DNA of 64,000 nt from Nitratireductor mangrovi (GTDB lineage: Bacteria; Pseudomonadota; Alphaproteobacteria; Rhizobiales; Rhizobiaceae). Under the pieces are notes generated by a model. That model did not search any database and was not told the origin of the DNA. It worked only from the letters and a program-made list of their open reading frames with translations. The translations under genes were made by a program, and so were the position numbers. This document shows, one piece after another, positions 33,585 to 43,757 of this stretch. How positions within the stretch are numbered: the first letter of the stretch is position 1; each line of letters begins with the position of its first letter. The DNA lies in NCBI RefSeq assembly GCF_007922615.2, contig NZ_CP042301.2:1178001-1242000 (forward strand). Reading direction: 5' to 3'.

Positions 33585-35261
33585 ATGACAACGCCGCCGT
33601 CCATTCTCCGCATCGCCACCGCGCAGCTGAACCCGACCGTCGGCGACATCGCCGGCAACCTCGAAAAGGCGCGGGCAGCGCGCGCCGATGCCGCGCGCCA
33701 CGGCGCCGAACTGGTGCTTTTCACCGAGCTTTTCATAGCTGGTTACCCCCCGGAAGACCTGGTCCTGAAGCCGGCCTTCGTCGAGGCTTGCGAGAAGGCG
33801 GCGCGCGACCTTGCCGCCGACACCGCCGATGGCGGGCCCGGCATCATCCTGGGAACGCCGCTCAGGCGCGAATCCGGCCTCCACAACGCCGTGATCATCG
33901 CCGACGGCGGCCAGGTCATCGGCGAGCGCTACAAGATCGACCTGCCCAATTACGGCGAGTTCGACGAAAAGCGCGTCTTCGTCGCCGCCCCGCATATGCC
34001 GGGTCCGGTGAATTTTCGCGGCGTGCGGCTCGGCATCCCGGTCTGCGAGGACATCTGGGGCGATCTCGGCGTCTGCGAGACGCTGGCCGAATCCGGCGCC
34101 GAGATCCTGCTGGTGCCGAACGGCTCGCCCTATTACCGCGGCAAGGTCGACGTCCGCCATCAGGTCGTGATCCGCCAGGTGATCGAGAGCGGCCTGCCGA
34201 TCCTCTACGCCAACCAGCTCGGCGGCCAGGATGAGCTCGTCTTCGACGGCGCTTCCTTCGCCATCGGCGCCGACAAGTCGCTCGCTTTCCAGATGAGCCA
34301 GTTCGAGGAGGCGGTGTCGGTTTCGACCTGGAAGCGCGATGGCGACGGTTGGGTCTGCGACACCGGCCCGATGTCGCAGATTCCCGACCCAGAGGAGGCC
34401 GACTACCGCGCCTGCATGCTGGGCCTGCGCGACTACGTCAACAAGAATGGCTTCAAGAACGTGGTTCTGGGCCTTTCCGGCGGCATCGATTCGGCGATCT
34501 GCGCGGCCTTGGCCGTCGACGCGCTCGGCGAGGAAAGGGTGAGGGCGATCATGATGCCCTACACCTACACCTCGAAGGACTCGCTGAAGGACGCCGAGGA
34601 TTGCGCCCGCGCGCTCGGCTGCCGCTACGACATCGTGCCGATCTTCGAGCCGGTCGAAGGTTTTTCGCATGCTCTGACGCAGCTTTTCGAAGGCACGCAG
34701 CAAGGCATCACGGAGGAAAACCTGCAAAGCCGCGCACGCGGCACCATCCTGATGGCGGTCTCCAACAAGTTCGGCTCGATGGTGATCACCACCGGCAACA
34801 AGTCGGAAATGTCGGTCGGCTACGCCACGCTCTACGGCGACATGAATGGCGGTTTCAATCCGATCAAGGACCTCTACAAGATGCAGGTCTATGCGCTGTC
34901 ACGCTGGCGCAACGCCCAGGTGCCGCCCGGCGCTTTCGGTCCGACCGGCGAGGTGATCCCGCAAAACATCATCGACAAGGCGCCCTCGGCCGAGCTTCGG
35001 CCTGACCAGACCGACCAGGACTCACTGCCGCCCTATCCGGTGCTCGACGACATCCTCGAATGTCTGGTCGAAAACGAGATGGGCGTCGACGCGATCGTGG
35101 CGCGCGGACATGACCGCGAGACAGTGCACAAGGTCGAGCACCTGCTCTATGTCGCCGAATACAAGCGCCGCCAGGCCGCCCCCGGCGTGAAGATCACGAA
35201 GAAGAATTTCGGCCGCGACCGGCGCTACCCGATCACCAACCGCTTCCGCGACCGCGACTGA
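33585..35261 (+). CDS. nadE: Glutamine-dependent NAD+ synthetase
   Basis: 558 aa. N-terminal carbon-nitrogen hydrolase domain with Glu in LFTELFIAGYPPEDL, Lys in RYKIDLPNYGEFDEKR and nucleophile Cys in IPVCEDIWG. C-terminal ATP-pyrophosphatase domain with GLSGGIDSAICAALA, TTGNKSEMSVGYATLYGD and the KDLYKMQVY stretch. It amidates deamido-NAD with ammonia taken from glutamine, the last step of NAD synthesis. Length fits the bacterial glutaminase-type class. Confidence 0.95.
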   Translation: MTTPPSILRIATAQLNPTVGDIAGNLEKARAARADAARHGAELVLFTELFIAGYPPEDLVLKPAFVEACEKAARDLAADTADGGPGIILGTPLRRESGLHNAVIIADGGQVIGERYKIDLPNYGEFDEKRVFVAAPHMPGPVNFRGVRLGIPVCEDIWGDLGVCETLAESGAEILLVPNGSPYYRGKVDVRHQVVIRQVIESGLPILYANQLGGQDELVFDGASFAIGADKSLAFQMSQFEEAVSVSTWKRDGDGWVCDTGPMSQIPDPEEADYRACMLGLRDYVNKNGFKNVVLGLSGGIDSAICAALAVDALGEERVRAIMMPYTYTSKDSLKDAEDCARALGCRYDIVPIFEPVEGFSHALTQLFEGTQQGITEENLQSRARGTILMAVSNKFGSMVITTGNKSEMSVGYATLYGDMNGGFNPIKDLYKMQVYALSRWRNAQVPPGAFGPTGEVIPQNIIDKAPSAELRPDQTDQDSLPPYPVLDDILECLVENEMGVDAIVARGHDRETVHKVEHLLYVAEYKRRQAAPGVKITKKNFGRDRRYPITNRFRDRD

Positions 35262-35479
35262 GCGGCGCGTCGCGACGGGCGAACTACGATCATTCCGGCA
35301 AGGCGACGCAGCCTTGCCAAAAGGCCGACCGGCGCTGCCAGCGGCAAGGAACGCTGGCGGCGGATCGTTTCGCCGAGCGCATCGAGTTCGCGGATGCGGG
35401 TGACATGCTCGGCGCAGCCGCAGCCCTCGCCAAGCGCGACGTTCTGCAGGTAGAAACGCTCGAAGCTCGGCTGTTTCAC
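35225..35479 (-). CDS. Small conserved-looking protein, function unknown
   Basis: 84 aa from GTG 35479, with GGGGAGAAGG just upstream, a strong ribosome site that supports translation. Sequence starts KQPSFERFYLQNVALGEGCGC and includes a CGCAEHVTRIRELDALGETIRR helix, then a basic C-terminus. No known domain. Its end overlaps the nadE 3' end by 37 nt in the convergent direction. Moderately confident that it is a real gene. Confidence 0.45.
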   Translation of the reverse strand: MKQPSFERFYLQNVALGEGCGCAEHVTRIRELDALGETIRRQRSLPLAAPVGLLARLRRLAGMIVVRPSRRAAQSRSRKRLVIG

Positions 35480-35551
35480 AAACCTTCTCCCCTGCCGCAT
35501 TCTAGCACGTCGGCGAGCGTTCGACGACCGCCGCGGGTTTCTGTCCGTGCA

Positions 35552-36175
35552 TCAACCCGGCGCCTCGCCGCCCTCCGTCGCGTCGCGGCTGTGTCGCACA
35601 TGATCGACGATGCCCCAGTCGCGTGCCTCCTGCGCGGTCATGAAGTGGTCGCGGTCGAGCGTCGTCTCGACCTCTTCGAGCGTTCGGCCGCAATGTTTGG
35701 CGTAGAGCCCGTTGATGCGCTGCTTGACCTTGATGATGTCACGTGCGTGGCGCTCGATGTCGGAAGCCTGGCCCTGAAACCCGCCCGAAGGCTGGTGCAG
35801 CAGGATCGAGGCATTGGGCAACGCGAAGCGCATGCCGGCTTCGCCGGCCATCAGCAGGAAGGAACCCATGGAACGTGCGGTGCCGAGGCAGAGGGTGGCC
35901 ACCGGCGGCTTGATGAACTGCATCGTGTCGTAGATCGAAAACCCGCTGGTCACCACGCCGCCGGGCGAGTTGATGTAGAAATGGATCGGCTTTGTCGGGT
36001 TCTCGGCTTCCAGAAACAGCATCTGCGCCGTGATCAGTGCGGCCGAATTGTCGTCGACCATGCCGTTGAGGAAAACTATGCGCTCGCGCAGCAGGCGCGA
36101 GAAGATGTCGAAGGAACGCTCGCCGCGCGCCGTCTGCTCGACGACCATGGGGACGAGTTGCATCGTGTCGCGCAT
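35552..36175 (-). CDS. clpP: ATP-dependent Clp protease proteolytic subunit (ClpP)
   Basis: 207 aa. Catalytic triad is intact: Ser102 (RSMGSFLL), His127 (LLHQPSGG) and Asp176 (LDRDHFM), five residues offset from E. coli numbering. YINSPGGVV and [16 protein letters not shown] match the tetradecamer interface. ARSMGSF instead of the usual AASMGAF marks a paralogue, common in alphaproteobacteria with two or more ClpP. No clpX is adjacent, unlike the main locus. Confidence 0.92.
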   Translation of the reverse strand: MRDTMQLVPMVVEQTARGERSFDIFSRLLRERIVFLNGMVDDNSAALITAQMLFLEAENPTKPIHFYINSPGGVVTSGFSIYDTMQFIKPPVATLCLGTARSMGSFLLMAGEAGMRFALPNASILLHQPSGGFQGQASDIERHARDIIKVKQRINGLYAKHCGRTLEEVETTLDRDHFMTAQEARDWGIVDHVRHSRDATEGGEAPG

Positions 36176-36215
36176 CGGCGATCTCCTGTCGGCTGTGGGA
36201 ATAGGTGGAGGACCG

Positions 36216-36563
36216 TCAGGCCGCGGAGGCGAGCGGCGGGCCGTTCATGTTGGCGGCACGCGGTGCGCGGGCCGGCGCCTCGTGGGTAAGACGAAACCAG
36301 GTGGCACCGTCGCCGGCCGGAGCGATCTCCACGGTGACGCGGGAGACGCTCGCAGCCGCTCCCGCGCCGTCGCGCCAGCGATAGACGACCCGGCCTTCGT
36401 CCGGCGCGCTTTCCTCGATCGCAAAGCCGGGCTCACTGCCGTCTCGATGGTCCGCCGAGGCATCGTCCGGCGTCGCGCCGAGCCAGTCTGCCGCCAGTTC
36501 GGGCACGGTCAGCGCGCGCCACACGGTCTGCGGCGGCGATGCGAGGATGTCCTCGACCACCAC
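36216..36563 (-). CDS. SRPBCC / AHSA1-type ligand-binding domain protein
   Basis: 115 aa as drawn from GTG 36563; reading frame similarity may extend 13 codons further to a CTG overlapping the ArsR stop, giving tight coupling. [30 protein letters not shown] is the classical AHSA1 opening helix-grip, and [12 protein letters not shown] the last strand. Such proteins typically follow an ArsR gene and bind a hydrophobic ligand. The C-terminus is short compared with the usual 140-160 residues. Confidence 0.72.
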   Translation of the reverse strand: MVVEDILASPPQTVWRALTVPELAADWLGATPDDASADHRDGSEPGFAIEESAPDEGRVVYRWRDGAGAAASVSRVTVEIAPAGDGATWFRLTHEAPARAPRAANMNGPPLASAA

Positions 36564-36598
36564 TTCGTCCTCGTCTCGCGCTTCCGGGCCGCCCTGCG

Positions 36599-36913
36599 TC
36601 AGTGGTCCATCTCCTTCAGCAGCGCCTTCAGGCGGTCGAGCCTTTGCGGCCAGAACGCCCGATAGCGCTCGATCCAGTCGAACAGCGGCAAGATGCCGTC
36701 CGGCTCGGCCGAATAGTTGACGTGGCGCCCGACCTTGCGCTCGCGCACCAGTCCGGCCTTACGCAGCACGGCAAGGTGCTGCGAGATCGCCGGCTGCGAG
36801 ATAGCGATGCCTTGGCGCAGCTCGGTCGCGTTCATCTCGCCCTGCGCCAGCCGTTCGAACACGGCGCGGCGGGTCGGGTCGGCAAGCGCCCGGAAGATCT
36901 CGGTCTCGTTCAT
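36599..36913 (-). CDS. ArsR-family winged-helix regulator
   Basis: 104 aa. Full winged HTH: FRALADPTRRAVFERLAQGEMNATEL, recognition helix QPAISQHLAVLRKAGLV, wing RERKVGRHVNYSAE, and a C-terminal dimer helix LFDWIERYRAFW. Lacks cysteine metal ligands, so it is of the non-metal SRPBCC-partnered subgroup. Just upstream lies a perfect inverted repeat suited to self-repression. Confidence 0.88.
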   Translation of the reverse strand: MNETEIFRALADPTRRAVFERLAQGEMNATELRQGIAISQPAISQHLAVLRKAGLVRERKVGRHVNYSAEPDGILPLFDWIERYRAFWPQRLDRLKALLKEMDH

Positions 36914-36920
36914 GGATAAA

Positions 36921-36940
36921 AGATAAGCATAGACTTATCT
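36921..36940. promoter_or_regulatory. Inverted repeat, candidate ArsR operator
   Basis: AGATAAG and CTTATCT flank a 6-nt spacer, a perfect 7+7 dyad 7 bp upstream of the arsR start codon. ArsR-family dimers commonly bind such AT-containing 12-2-12-like dyads next to their own promoter. Confidence 0.6.
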
Positions 36941-37058
36941 GTTGCGCAAGGCCGGCCTTGCGGGTCGGCCAGCGCCTTGCAGCCCGCGGCAACGCCTTAA
37001 CTTTTCCACAAGCCGCCTTAGAATGCATGGTGGCTTGGGTTGTTGGTGAGGCGGCGAG

Positions 37059-38816
37059 ATGAGGTTATCCCGATTCGTCTTTGCATTGCTGGGCGTTGTG
37101 CTCGTCGGTCTGGCGGCAGCGCCGCAAACCGCGCAGGCCGCGGCAAAGTTGAAGAGCGGCGACGATATCAAGGCACAAGAAGCCGCCAAGAAGGCGGCGG
37201 AGGCTGCCGAAACGGCCCGCCTCATGGCTGTGGTCAAGGAGTTGCAGTCCGTGCCGGCGATCGGCGCCGACCAGGCTTCGGGCAGCGCGCGGCGCATGGC
37301 GCTTGTCGTCGGCAACAATGCCTATTCGGAGCTCGACCCGCTGGAAAAGGCGGTCAGCGACGCCCGGACGATCGCCGATGTGCTCGGTGGCCTCGGCTTC
37401 GACGTCACCATGGTCTCGGACGCCGACATCGATGCCATGGACGACGCGCTCTTCGGCTTCTACGAGACGCTGCAGCCGGGCGACATCACCTTCTTCTTCT
37501 TCGCCGGCCATGGCGTCGCCGACAACGGTGTCAACTATTTGCTGCCGGTTGACGTGCCCAAACTCGGCGAGCTGGAACGCAACCGGCTGCCGCGCAAGGC
37601 CTTCGACGCGGCCGAGATCGCCGCCAACATCATGAACCGCGGCGCGCGGCTGGCGCTGATGGTGCTCGACGCCTGCCGCAATGATCCCTTCGTGCGCGAG
37701 GGGGTACGCAGCGGCAAGGCGATCGGCGGGCTCACCCGGATGGTGCCGACCGACGGCGCCTTCGTGATCTATTCGGCCGGCACGGGCCAGACGGCACTCG
37801 ACAAGCTTCAGGCTGGCGATCCCAACCCGAACTCGGTCTTCACGCGCAAGTTCATGCCGATCCTGCAGACGCCGGGGCTGCCGATCGTCGAGGTCGCCAA
37901 GCGCACCCAGGTCGAGGTTCGCACGCTCGCCGCTTCGGTCGCCCACGACCAGGCGCCCGCCTACTACGACCAGATCGTCGGCCAGTATTATTTCAAGCCT
38001 CCGCAGCCGCGACTCTTCGGCATGGTTATCGGCATTGACGAGTATGGCGGCGAGCAACAGTTGCGCGGTGCCGTCAACGATGGCGAGCGCGTCGCGCGGG
38101 CGCTCGAAGTGCTCGGCGCCAACGAGGTCGTGCGCATCTTCAACCGCGATGCCCGCAGTGCCTTCATCGCCTATGCCTGGCGCAGCCTCGTGCGCGAGGC
38201 CGAGCCGGGGGACACGATCGTGTTCCACTATGCCGGATCGAGCTACTGGCTCGAGAATCAGAATGGCAAGGAAGCCGACGGACGCGACGAGTTTCTGATG
38301 CTTGCCGACGTTCCCTACGACGCTGACTTCGTCAAGCGTATCGGTATTTCGGATCCGATAATCATCTCCGACGACACGCTCACCGAGTGGATGGAGATGG
38401 CGGCGGAAAAGAACGTCAACGTCGTCCTCGTCATCGACGGCTGCTATGGTGGCGGGCTGCTGGACCGCGAATTCGCGAACATCTCTTTCATTGGCGCCAG
38501 CGCTGAAGATCAGTCTGCGGCCGAACGAAAGATCGGCGGCCGCTGGCACGGGATCGTGAGCCATGCCTTTGCCGACGGGCTCGAAGGGAGCGCGGATTTC
38601 AACCACGACGGCTTCGTTTCGCAGCGCGAGCTCTACGCGAAGATTTCTCTCGACGTCTTTGGGTGGCGGCAGTTCGAGCAAACGCCGCAGTTTCTGCCCG
38701 ACGTAAGAGAGACGACCGGCGAACTGGCGCTGTTCGAACTCCCGGCCGACCTCACGGCGCGGATCGAGGAGATCGCTGCGCGTGACTGGCCGGCCGAAAG
38801 CCAGCAGACGCGCTGA
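37059..38816 (+). CDS. Caspase-family protein with two caspase-like domains
   Basis: 585 aa with signal peptide (residues 1-27, cut near AQA-A). The first domain (about 83-300) is an intact peptidase C14 p20 fold: ALVVGNNAYSELDPLEKAVSDA, catalytic His151 in FFAGHGV, catalytic Cys206 in VLDACRNDP. The second (about 320-500) repeats the fold: GMVIGIDEYGG and VLVIDGCYGGG (Cys462), but the His position reads YAGSS (Ser394), so it should be inactive. A coiled-coil spacer lies between residues 30 and 70. Likely exported to the periplasm. A substrate cannot be inferred. Confidence 0.85.
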   Translation: MRLSRFVFALLGVVLVGLAAAPQTAQAAAKLKSGDDIKAQEAAKKAAEAAETARLMAVVKELQSVPAIGADQASGSARRMALVVGNNAYSELDPLEKAVSDARTIADVLGGLGFDVTMVSDADIDAMDDALFGFYETLQPGDITFFFFAGHGVADNGVNYLLPVDVPKLGELERNRLPRKAFDAAEIAANIMNRGARLALMVLDACRNDPFVREGVRSGKAIGGLTRMVPTDGAFVIYSAGTGQTALDKLQAGDPNPNSVFTRKFMPILQTPGLPIVEVAKRTQVEVRTLAASVAHDQAPAYYDQIVGQYYFKPPQPRLFGMVIGIDEYGGEQQLRGAVNDGERVARALEVLGANEVVRIFNRDARSAFIAYAWRSLVREAEPGDTIVFHYAGSSYWLENQNGKEADGRDEFLMLADVPYDADFVKRIGISDPIIISDDTLTEWMEMAAEKNVNVVLVIDGCYGGGLLDREFANISFIGASAEDQSAAERKIGGRWHGIVSHAFADGLEGSADFNHDGFVSQRELYAKISLDVFGWRQFEQTPQFLPDVRETTGELALFELPADLTARIEEIAARDWPAESQQTR

Positions 38817-38964
38817 GCCGCCTGGCCCCGGCCCGGCGGGAATGATTGGGCCAGCGGCCGTGAGCGGTGTAACGCAGGGCGAACTTTGTTATGAAGCGCC
38901 TGCGCGGAGCGGCCGGCAGGCCTGACACCCTGCGCTCTCCAGTCACGGCGAGGCGCCGGCCTTC

Positions 38965-40209
38965 ATGGCATTTTTCATCTTCCTGCGCGAAAACGCCCGC
39001 TGGCTTGCTGGCGGTTTCCTGCTGACCTTCTTTTCGTCCTTCGGCCAGACTTTCTTCATCTCGCTTTCCGCCGGCAATATCCGCGAGGAATACGGCTTGA
39101 GCCATGGCGGCTTCGGCACGCTTTACATGATCGCCACGCTGGCAAGCGCGCTCACGCTGCCGAAATTCGGCCAGATCGTCGATCGCTATTCGGCGCAGAA
39201 GGTCGCGCTCATCATCATTCCGATGCTGGCGCTTGCCGCGGTGATGATGGCGGTGTCGTCGCACATCACCATCCTCGTCGTGACCATCTACATGCTGCGC
39301 CTGTTCGGCCAGGGCATGATGACCCACAACGCCTTCACCGCGATGGCGCGCTGGTTTTCCGCCCAGCGCGGGCGCGCCGTCTCGGTCGTCACGCTTGGCC
39401 ACAATGTCGGCGAAGCGCTGTTTCCGCTCGCCTTCGTGCTGGTCGCGGGTCTGACGGGCTGGCGCGGCTCGTGGCTGGTTGCCGCCGCGGTGCTGGCCGT
39501 CGTCGCGCTGCCGGCGATCACCACGCTGATCGCGACCGAGCGCGCGCCGCGTGCCTCCGACCCGGCCGCGCGCAAGGTCGACGCCCCGGACTGGACCCGC
39601 GCCCAGGTGCTGCGCGATCCGGTCTTCTACCTGCTCTTGATGGGCGTCATGGCGCCGGGCTTCATCGGTACCACCATCTTCTTCCATCAGGTTTATCTGG
39701 TCGAGCTGCGTGGCTGGTCGCTTGAGGTCTTCGCCACCTCCTTCACCTTCATGGCGGCGATGACGGTCACCTTCGCGCTTGTTTCCGGCCAGTTGGTCGA
39801 CCGCTTCTCGGCTGTCGCCTTGCTGCCCGGCTTCCTGGTGCCGCTGGGCGCTGCCTGCCTGACGCTCGGCAGCTTCGAGGGCCAGTGGAGCGCTTTCGCG
39901 TTCATGGGCCTGCTCGGCGTCTCCTACGGCATTTCGTCGACGCTGTTCGGCGCCTTGTGGCCGGAAGTCTACGGGCTCAAGCATCTCGGCTCGATCCGCG
40001 CCCTGACGGTGGCGATCATGGTGTTCGCAACCGCGATGGGGCCGGGGCTGACCGGCTTCCTGATCGACAGGGGGGTTGCCTACCCGGCTCAGATCATCGC
40101 GATGGGCTTCTATTGCCTTCTGACATCATTTTTGATGGCCTATGTGGCCGCCAGGGTGAGGGGGCGCGCCTTGTCAGCCCCGGACCTTTCGGCTACCCCG
40201 CGCGGATGA
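38965..40209 (+). CDS. Major facilitator superfamily transporter
   Basis: 414 aa with 12 predicted membrane helices. Helix 2-3 loop [32 protein letters not shown] is the MFS signature A. Substrate unknown; sequence resembles the oxalate:formate-antiporter and monocarboxylate-like MFS group ([27 protein letters not shown]). Its TGA overlaps the gltX ATG (ATGA at 40206), so the two genes are translationally coupled. Confidence 0.88.
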   Translation: MAFFIFLRENARWLAGGFLLTFFSSFGQTFFISLSAGNIREEYGLSHGGFGTLYMIATLASALTLPKFGQIVDRYSAQKVALIIIPMLALAAVMMAVSSHITILVVTIYMLRLFGQGMMTHNAFTAMARWFSAQRGRAVSVVTLGHNVGEALFPLAFVLVAGLTGWRGSWLVAAAVLAVVALPAITTLIATERAPRASDPAARKVDAPDWTRAQVLRDPVFYLLLMGVMAPGFIGTTIFFHQVYLVELRGWSLEVFATSFTFMAAMTVTFALVSGQLVDRFSAVALLPGFLVPLGAACLTLGSFEGQWSAFAFMGLLGVSYGISSTLFGALWPEVYGLKHLGSIRALTVAIMVFATAMGPGLTGFLIDRGVAYPAQIIAMGFYCLLTSFLMAYVAARVRGRALSAPDLSATPRG

Positions 40210-41579
40210 ACGTCACAGTCCGTTTCGCGCCTTCGCCCACCGGCAACATCCATATCGGCAACGCCCGCACTGCGCTCTTCAACTGGCTTTTCGCCCGCAA
40301 GAGCGGCGGCCGCTTCATCCAGCGCTTCGACGATACCGACCGCGAGCGCTCGAAGCAGGAATATGCCGACCGCATTCTCTACGACCTGCACTGGCTGGGC
40401 ATCTTCCCCGACCATGTGGACTACCAGTCGAAGCGTTTTGCGCATTACGACGCCGCGGTGGAGAAGCTGAAGGCGGCCGGGCTGCTCTACCCTTGCTACG
40501 AGACCCCGGACGAACTGGAGCTCAAGCGCAAGATCCGCCTGTCGCGCAAGCTGCCGCCGGTTTATGGCCGCGAGGCGCTGGCTCTGAGCGCCGATGAGCG
40601 GGCGTCGCTGGAGGCAGAGGGCCGCAAGCCGCACTGGCGTTTCCTTTTGCCCAACCACGCCGGCGACCCGAGCGAGACGCAGCGCACCGACATCTCGTGG
40701 ACCGACCTGGTGCGCGGCGAGGAGACCGTCGATCTCGCGTCGCTGTCCGATCCGGTGCTGGTACGCGAGGACGGCAGCTACCTCTACACGCTGCCTTCGG
40801 TGGTCGACGACATCGAGATGGGGGTCACCCATGTCATTCGTGGCGACGACCACATCACCAATACCGGCGTGCAGATCGCGCTGTTCAAGGCTCTGGCTGC
40901 GGAACCGCCGGTCTTCGGCCACCACAATCTGCTGACGTCGGCCACCGGCGAGGGGCTTTCCAAGCGCAGCGGCGCGCTGTCGATCGCCAGCCTGCGCGAC
41001 GACGGCATCGAGCCCATGTCGGTCGCCTCGCTCGCCGTTCTCACCGGCAGCTCGGAGGCGATCACCGCCGTGTCGTCGCTGGAAGAACTGGCGCAGAAAT
41101 TCGAGCCGTCCGCGGCCTCGCGCTCTGCCGCCAGGTTCGACCCCGCCGACCTCGTGCTGCTCAACCGCACGATCCTGCAGAACATGCCGTTCGAAAAGGT
41201 GCGCGACCGGCTGGTCGCCTTCGGTATCGGTGGCCCGCAGGCGGAAGAATTCTGGCTTGCGGTGCGCGGCAATCTCGACCGGCTGGCCGATGCCGCGGTG
41301 TGGTGGCGCGTGGTGTCGCAAGGCACGCGGCCCGGCATCGACTTTTCGGACGCCGACCGCGCCTTCCTCGACGAGGCCTTCGATCTCTTGCCGGAAGAGC
41401 CGTGGAACGGCGAAACCTGGAAGGCCTGGACCAGGGCCGTGAAGGACAAGACCGACCGCAAGGGCAAGGCGCTGTTCCGGCCGCTCAGGCTCGCCCTTAC
41501 TGGGCTTGAGTCCGGGCCGGAGCTGTCAGATCTATTGCCCCTTCTGGGTCGGGAAGAAACACTGGCCCGACGACCCTGA
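40206..41579 (+). CDS. gltX: Glutamate--tRNA ligase (second-type GluRS)
   Basis: 457 aa. Class I synthetase: [18 protein letters not shown] (HIGH), [31 protein letters not shown] and the KMSKS equivalent [12 protein letters not shown]. Rhizobia usually carry two GluRS; this compact form with [15 protein letters not shown] matches the GltX2-like branch. C-terminus ends [24 protein letters not shown], typical of the family. Its last 83 nt are also coding on the opposite strand. Confidence 0.93.
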   Translation: MNVTVRFAPSPTGNIHIGNARTALFNWLFARKSGGRFIQRFDDTDRERSKQEYADRILYDLHWLGIFPDHVDYQSKRFAHYDAAVEKLKAAGLLYPCYETPDELELKRKIRLSRKLPPVYGREALALSADERASLEAEGRKPHWRFLLPNHAGDPSETQRTDISWTDLVRGEETVDLASLSDPVLVREDGSYLYTLPSVVDDIEMGVTHVIRGDDHITNTGVQIALFKALAAEPPVFGHHNLLTSATGEGLSKRSGALSIASLRDDGIEPMSVASLAVLTGSSEAITAVSSLEELAQKFEPSAASRSAARFDPADLVLLNRTILQNMPFEKVRDRLVAFGIGGPQAEEFWLAVRGNLDRLADAAVWWRVVSQGTRPGIDFSDADRAFLDEAFDLLPEEPWNGETWKAWTRAVKDKTDRKGKALFRPLRLALTGLESGPELSDLLPLLGREETLARRP

Positions 41580-42717
41580 CCTTGCGGTCTCCGTCATCTT
41601 CTTCGGCTCCTTCGTCCGCGGCGACAGGGGTTTCGTCGGCACGGAGCGGCGGTGCCAGCAGGGTCTCCACCATCTCGCGGTCGAGGCCGCCGGCGCGGTT
41701 TGCCAGCGTTTCGGGGTCACTGGCCGGGTCAGGCCGGGCTACGGGAACGGGCAGGATCGGTTCAACCGTTTCCGGCGCGCCTTCGTCGGGCCGGCCGGTC
41801 TCGCCGGCGATGATGGAAAAGCCGCGCTCGGCGTTGCAGCCGCAATTCTGCGGGCGCGAGAAATTCGGATCGCGATAGAGGAAGGCCGAAGGCAGTTCCG
41901 TATACGGAACGCCGGCCAGCGACACCATCTGCTCGCTTTCCTCCTCGGGCACCCGGTGCAGATAAAGTTCGACCTCGGTCCCGGGGCACATCGCCTTGCA
42001 GGCCGCCTCGTCGCGATCGAGGTCGCGCGCCGACGTCGAAAACGAGACCGGGAAGAAATAGCCGTCGCAGGTCCTGACGCAGAGCGTCCGGAATGAGCCG
42101 GTCACGTTTGGCAGGATCTCGATCGGCCCGCGCCGGTTGATCACCACACGGCGGCGATTGTCCTCGCTGAGCGGAAAGCGCCGCTTGGCTTCCTCCTCCT
42201 GGCGCTGCTGCTCTTCGCGACGCCCGAAAAGCTCGTCGAAAAGATTGCGGCTGTTGGGCTCGTCGCGCGCCGCGACAGCGCTGGCGCGGCAGTCATTGGC
42301 CCTGATCGAGGCCAGCAACCGCGCCTTTTCGCCGCCGTCACCGCCCGACCTGCCGCCGCCGAGCTGCGCATGCTTGCGTTCGAGAGAGGCAAGGTTGGAA
42401 TGCATGCGGTCCAGCGTGTTTTCGATCGACTGGCAGGCATTGCCGGAACTGCGGCCGAACAGGGATCCTGAACAGCCGGCGCGGCGCTTCTGGCGCTCGG
42501 CCTTGGCGATCTGGCTCTTCTGGTCGCGGATCGCCTTTTCGTAGCGGCGCGCCTGCGGCGAGGCGACCGAGCGCGTGCGGCCAAGGCTGGCGAGGCGGGC
42601 TTCGAGGTCGCGACAAAGCCGCGAGGAAGCATCGGCAGGGTCAATCGCGGCCGGAACAGCCAGCATGGCGGCAAGCATTGCCGCCAGATGCGCCGTTCGC
42701 AGCCATCTCCATGCCAT
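41497..42717 (-). CDS. DUF2865 domain protein, exported
   Basis: 406 aa from ATG 42717; the open frame goes 17 codons further without signal. N-terminus [18 protein letters not shown] is a signal peptide. A helical coiled-coil stretch ([27 protein letters not shown]) precedes the DUF2865 core: [38 protein letters not shown], and [17 protein letters not shown] sequence, with conserved cysteines that probably form disulfides. Family function is unknown, in the periplasm. The 3' end overlaps gltX convergently by 83 nt. Confidence 0.85.
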   Translation of the reverse strand: MAWRWLRTAHLAAMLAAMLAVPAAIDPADASSRLCRDLEARLASLGRTRSVASPQARRYEKAIRDQKSQIAKAERQKRRAGCSGSLFGRSSGNACQSIENTLDRMHSNLASLERKHAQLGGGRSGGDGGEKARLLASIRANDCRASAVAARDEPNSRNLFDELFGRREEQQRQEEEAKRRFPLSEDNRRRVVINRRGPIEILPNVTGSFRTLCVRTCDGYFFPVSFSTSARDLDRDEAACKAMCPGTEVELYLHRVPEEESEQMVSLAGVPYTELPSAFLYRDPNFSRPQNCGCNAERGFSIIAGETGRPDEGAPETVEPILPVPVARPDPASDPETLANRAGGLDREMVETLLAPPLRADETPVAADEGAEEDDGDRKVRVVGPVFLPDPEGAIDLTAPARTQAQ

Positions 42718-42850
42718 CGCCACGTCTCCGTCAAGCGGACCGCCGCCTGGCCCGCCGCTGCTGACCATAGGCCGGTCGGGTTAAGTCTCTCTTTAGCATG
42801 TTCGCCGGCCGGGGAATGTTGGCCCCTCGTCCCGCGTTGGCTTGGCGCCA

Positions 42851-43720
42851 CTACGCGACGTGTTGGGCCGGCGGCGTGGCAAGCGAGCGCCATCGTCCCG
42901 GCGCCATCCCGTAGGCCTTCTTGAAATGGCGGGTGAAATGGGCCTGGTCGGCAAACCCGCTGGCGGCCGCGGCGGCCGCCAGCGGTTCGCCCGCCATCAT
43001 CAGGGCGCGGGCCCGCTGCAGCCTGCGCATGACGTGAAAGCGATGCGGGCTGGTGGCGTAGAGCGTGCGAAAATGCCGCGACAGCTGATATCGGTCGAGC
43101 CCGCTGACGCGTTCGAGTTCGGCCGAGCCGACGCAGCGCGTGGCATGCGTTTCCAGATAGTCGCGTGCCAGTGCCGCCTGACGGACGGCTACGGCCCCCG
43201 ATGCCGGCCGCTGCTCGGCGTGGCGCCCGAGACCATGGGCGATGCGGGCCAGGCAATCGTCGACGCGCAGGTGTTCCGGCTGCGTGTCGAGCCCGTCGAG
43301 AAGATCGAGCAGGGCGTCGCGCAATGGGGCGTCGCCAAGCACCGGCGACGGCACGAAGGGCAGGGCGCTCCCGTCGAGGCAGGCGCGCAGCAGCGACGGT
43401 TCCAGGTAAAGCATGCGATAGCGCAGCCCGGCCGCCGTTGCCGCGCCGCCGTCGTGCAGTTCGTCCGGATGCAGCACCAGAACCTGCCCGGGGCGGCTGT
43501 AGCGCTGTTCGCCGCGATAGCGGAAGGTCTGCACGCCCGACAGCGTCACCCCGATCGCATAGGTATCGTGCCGGTGCGGCGCAAACGCCTTGCCGGCGAA
43601 ATGCGCCTCGATGCGTTCGATGCCGGGAGCGGAGGTGCCGGCGACGATGCGGTCCCTTCCGGGCCGTTCGCAAGAACGTTCAAGACCGGCCAGCGCCTCG
43701 CCTGCAGGATCGCGGTTCAT
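42851..43720 (-). CDS. AraC-family transcriptional regulator
   Basis: 289 aa. N-terminal cupin-like sensor (FAPHRHDTYAIGVTLSG, QTFRYRGEQRYSRPGQVLVLHPDELHDG) and two C-terminal helix-turn-helix units (VGSAELERVSGLDRYQLSRHFRTLY and PLAAAAAASGFADQAHFTRHFKKAYG). Small-ligand responsive activator. It is divergent from the DUF2000 gene, 37 bp away, so it may control it. Confidence 0.9.
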   Translation of the reverse strand: MNRDPAGEALAGLERSCERPGRDRIVAGTSAPGIERIEAHFAGKAFAPHRHDTYAIGVTLSGVQTFRYRGEQRYSRPGQVLVLHPDELHDGGAATAAGLRYRMLYLEPSLLRACLDGSALPFVPSPVLGDAPLRDALLDLLDGLDTQPEHLRVDDCLARIAHGLGRHAEQRPASGAVAVRQAALARDYLETHATRCVGSAELERVSGLDRYQLSRHFRTLYATSPHRFHVMRRLQRARALMMAGEPLAAAAAASGFADQAHFTRHFKKAYGMAPGRWRSLATPPAQHVA

Positions 43721-43757
43721 CGGGCAAACCTATGTGAATCGCGAGGCATTAGAAACC

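Noticed and set aside
35297..35318. Hairpin GGCAAGGC/GCCTTGCC as terminator for nadE
   Set aside because: No T-run on either strand, and it lies within the candidate reverse-strand small gene, where it follows from codons for LLARLRRLA.
42141..43673. 510-codon reverse-strand frame overlapping AraC and DUF2865 genes
   Set aside because: It is an alternative frame of two recognised genes and is Arg/Ala-rich with no family pattern.
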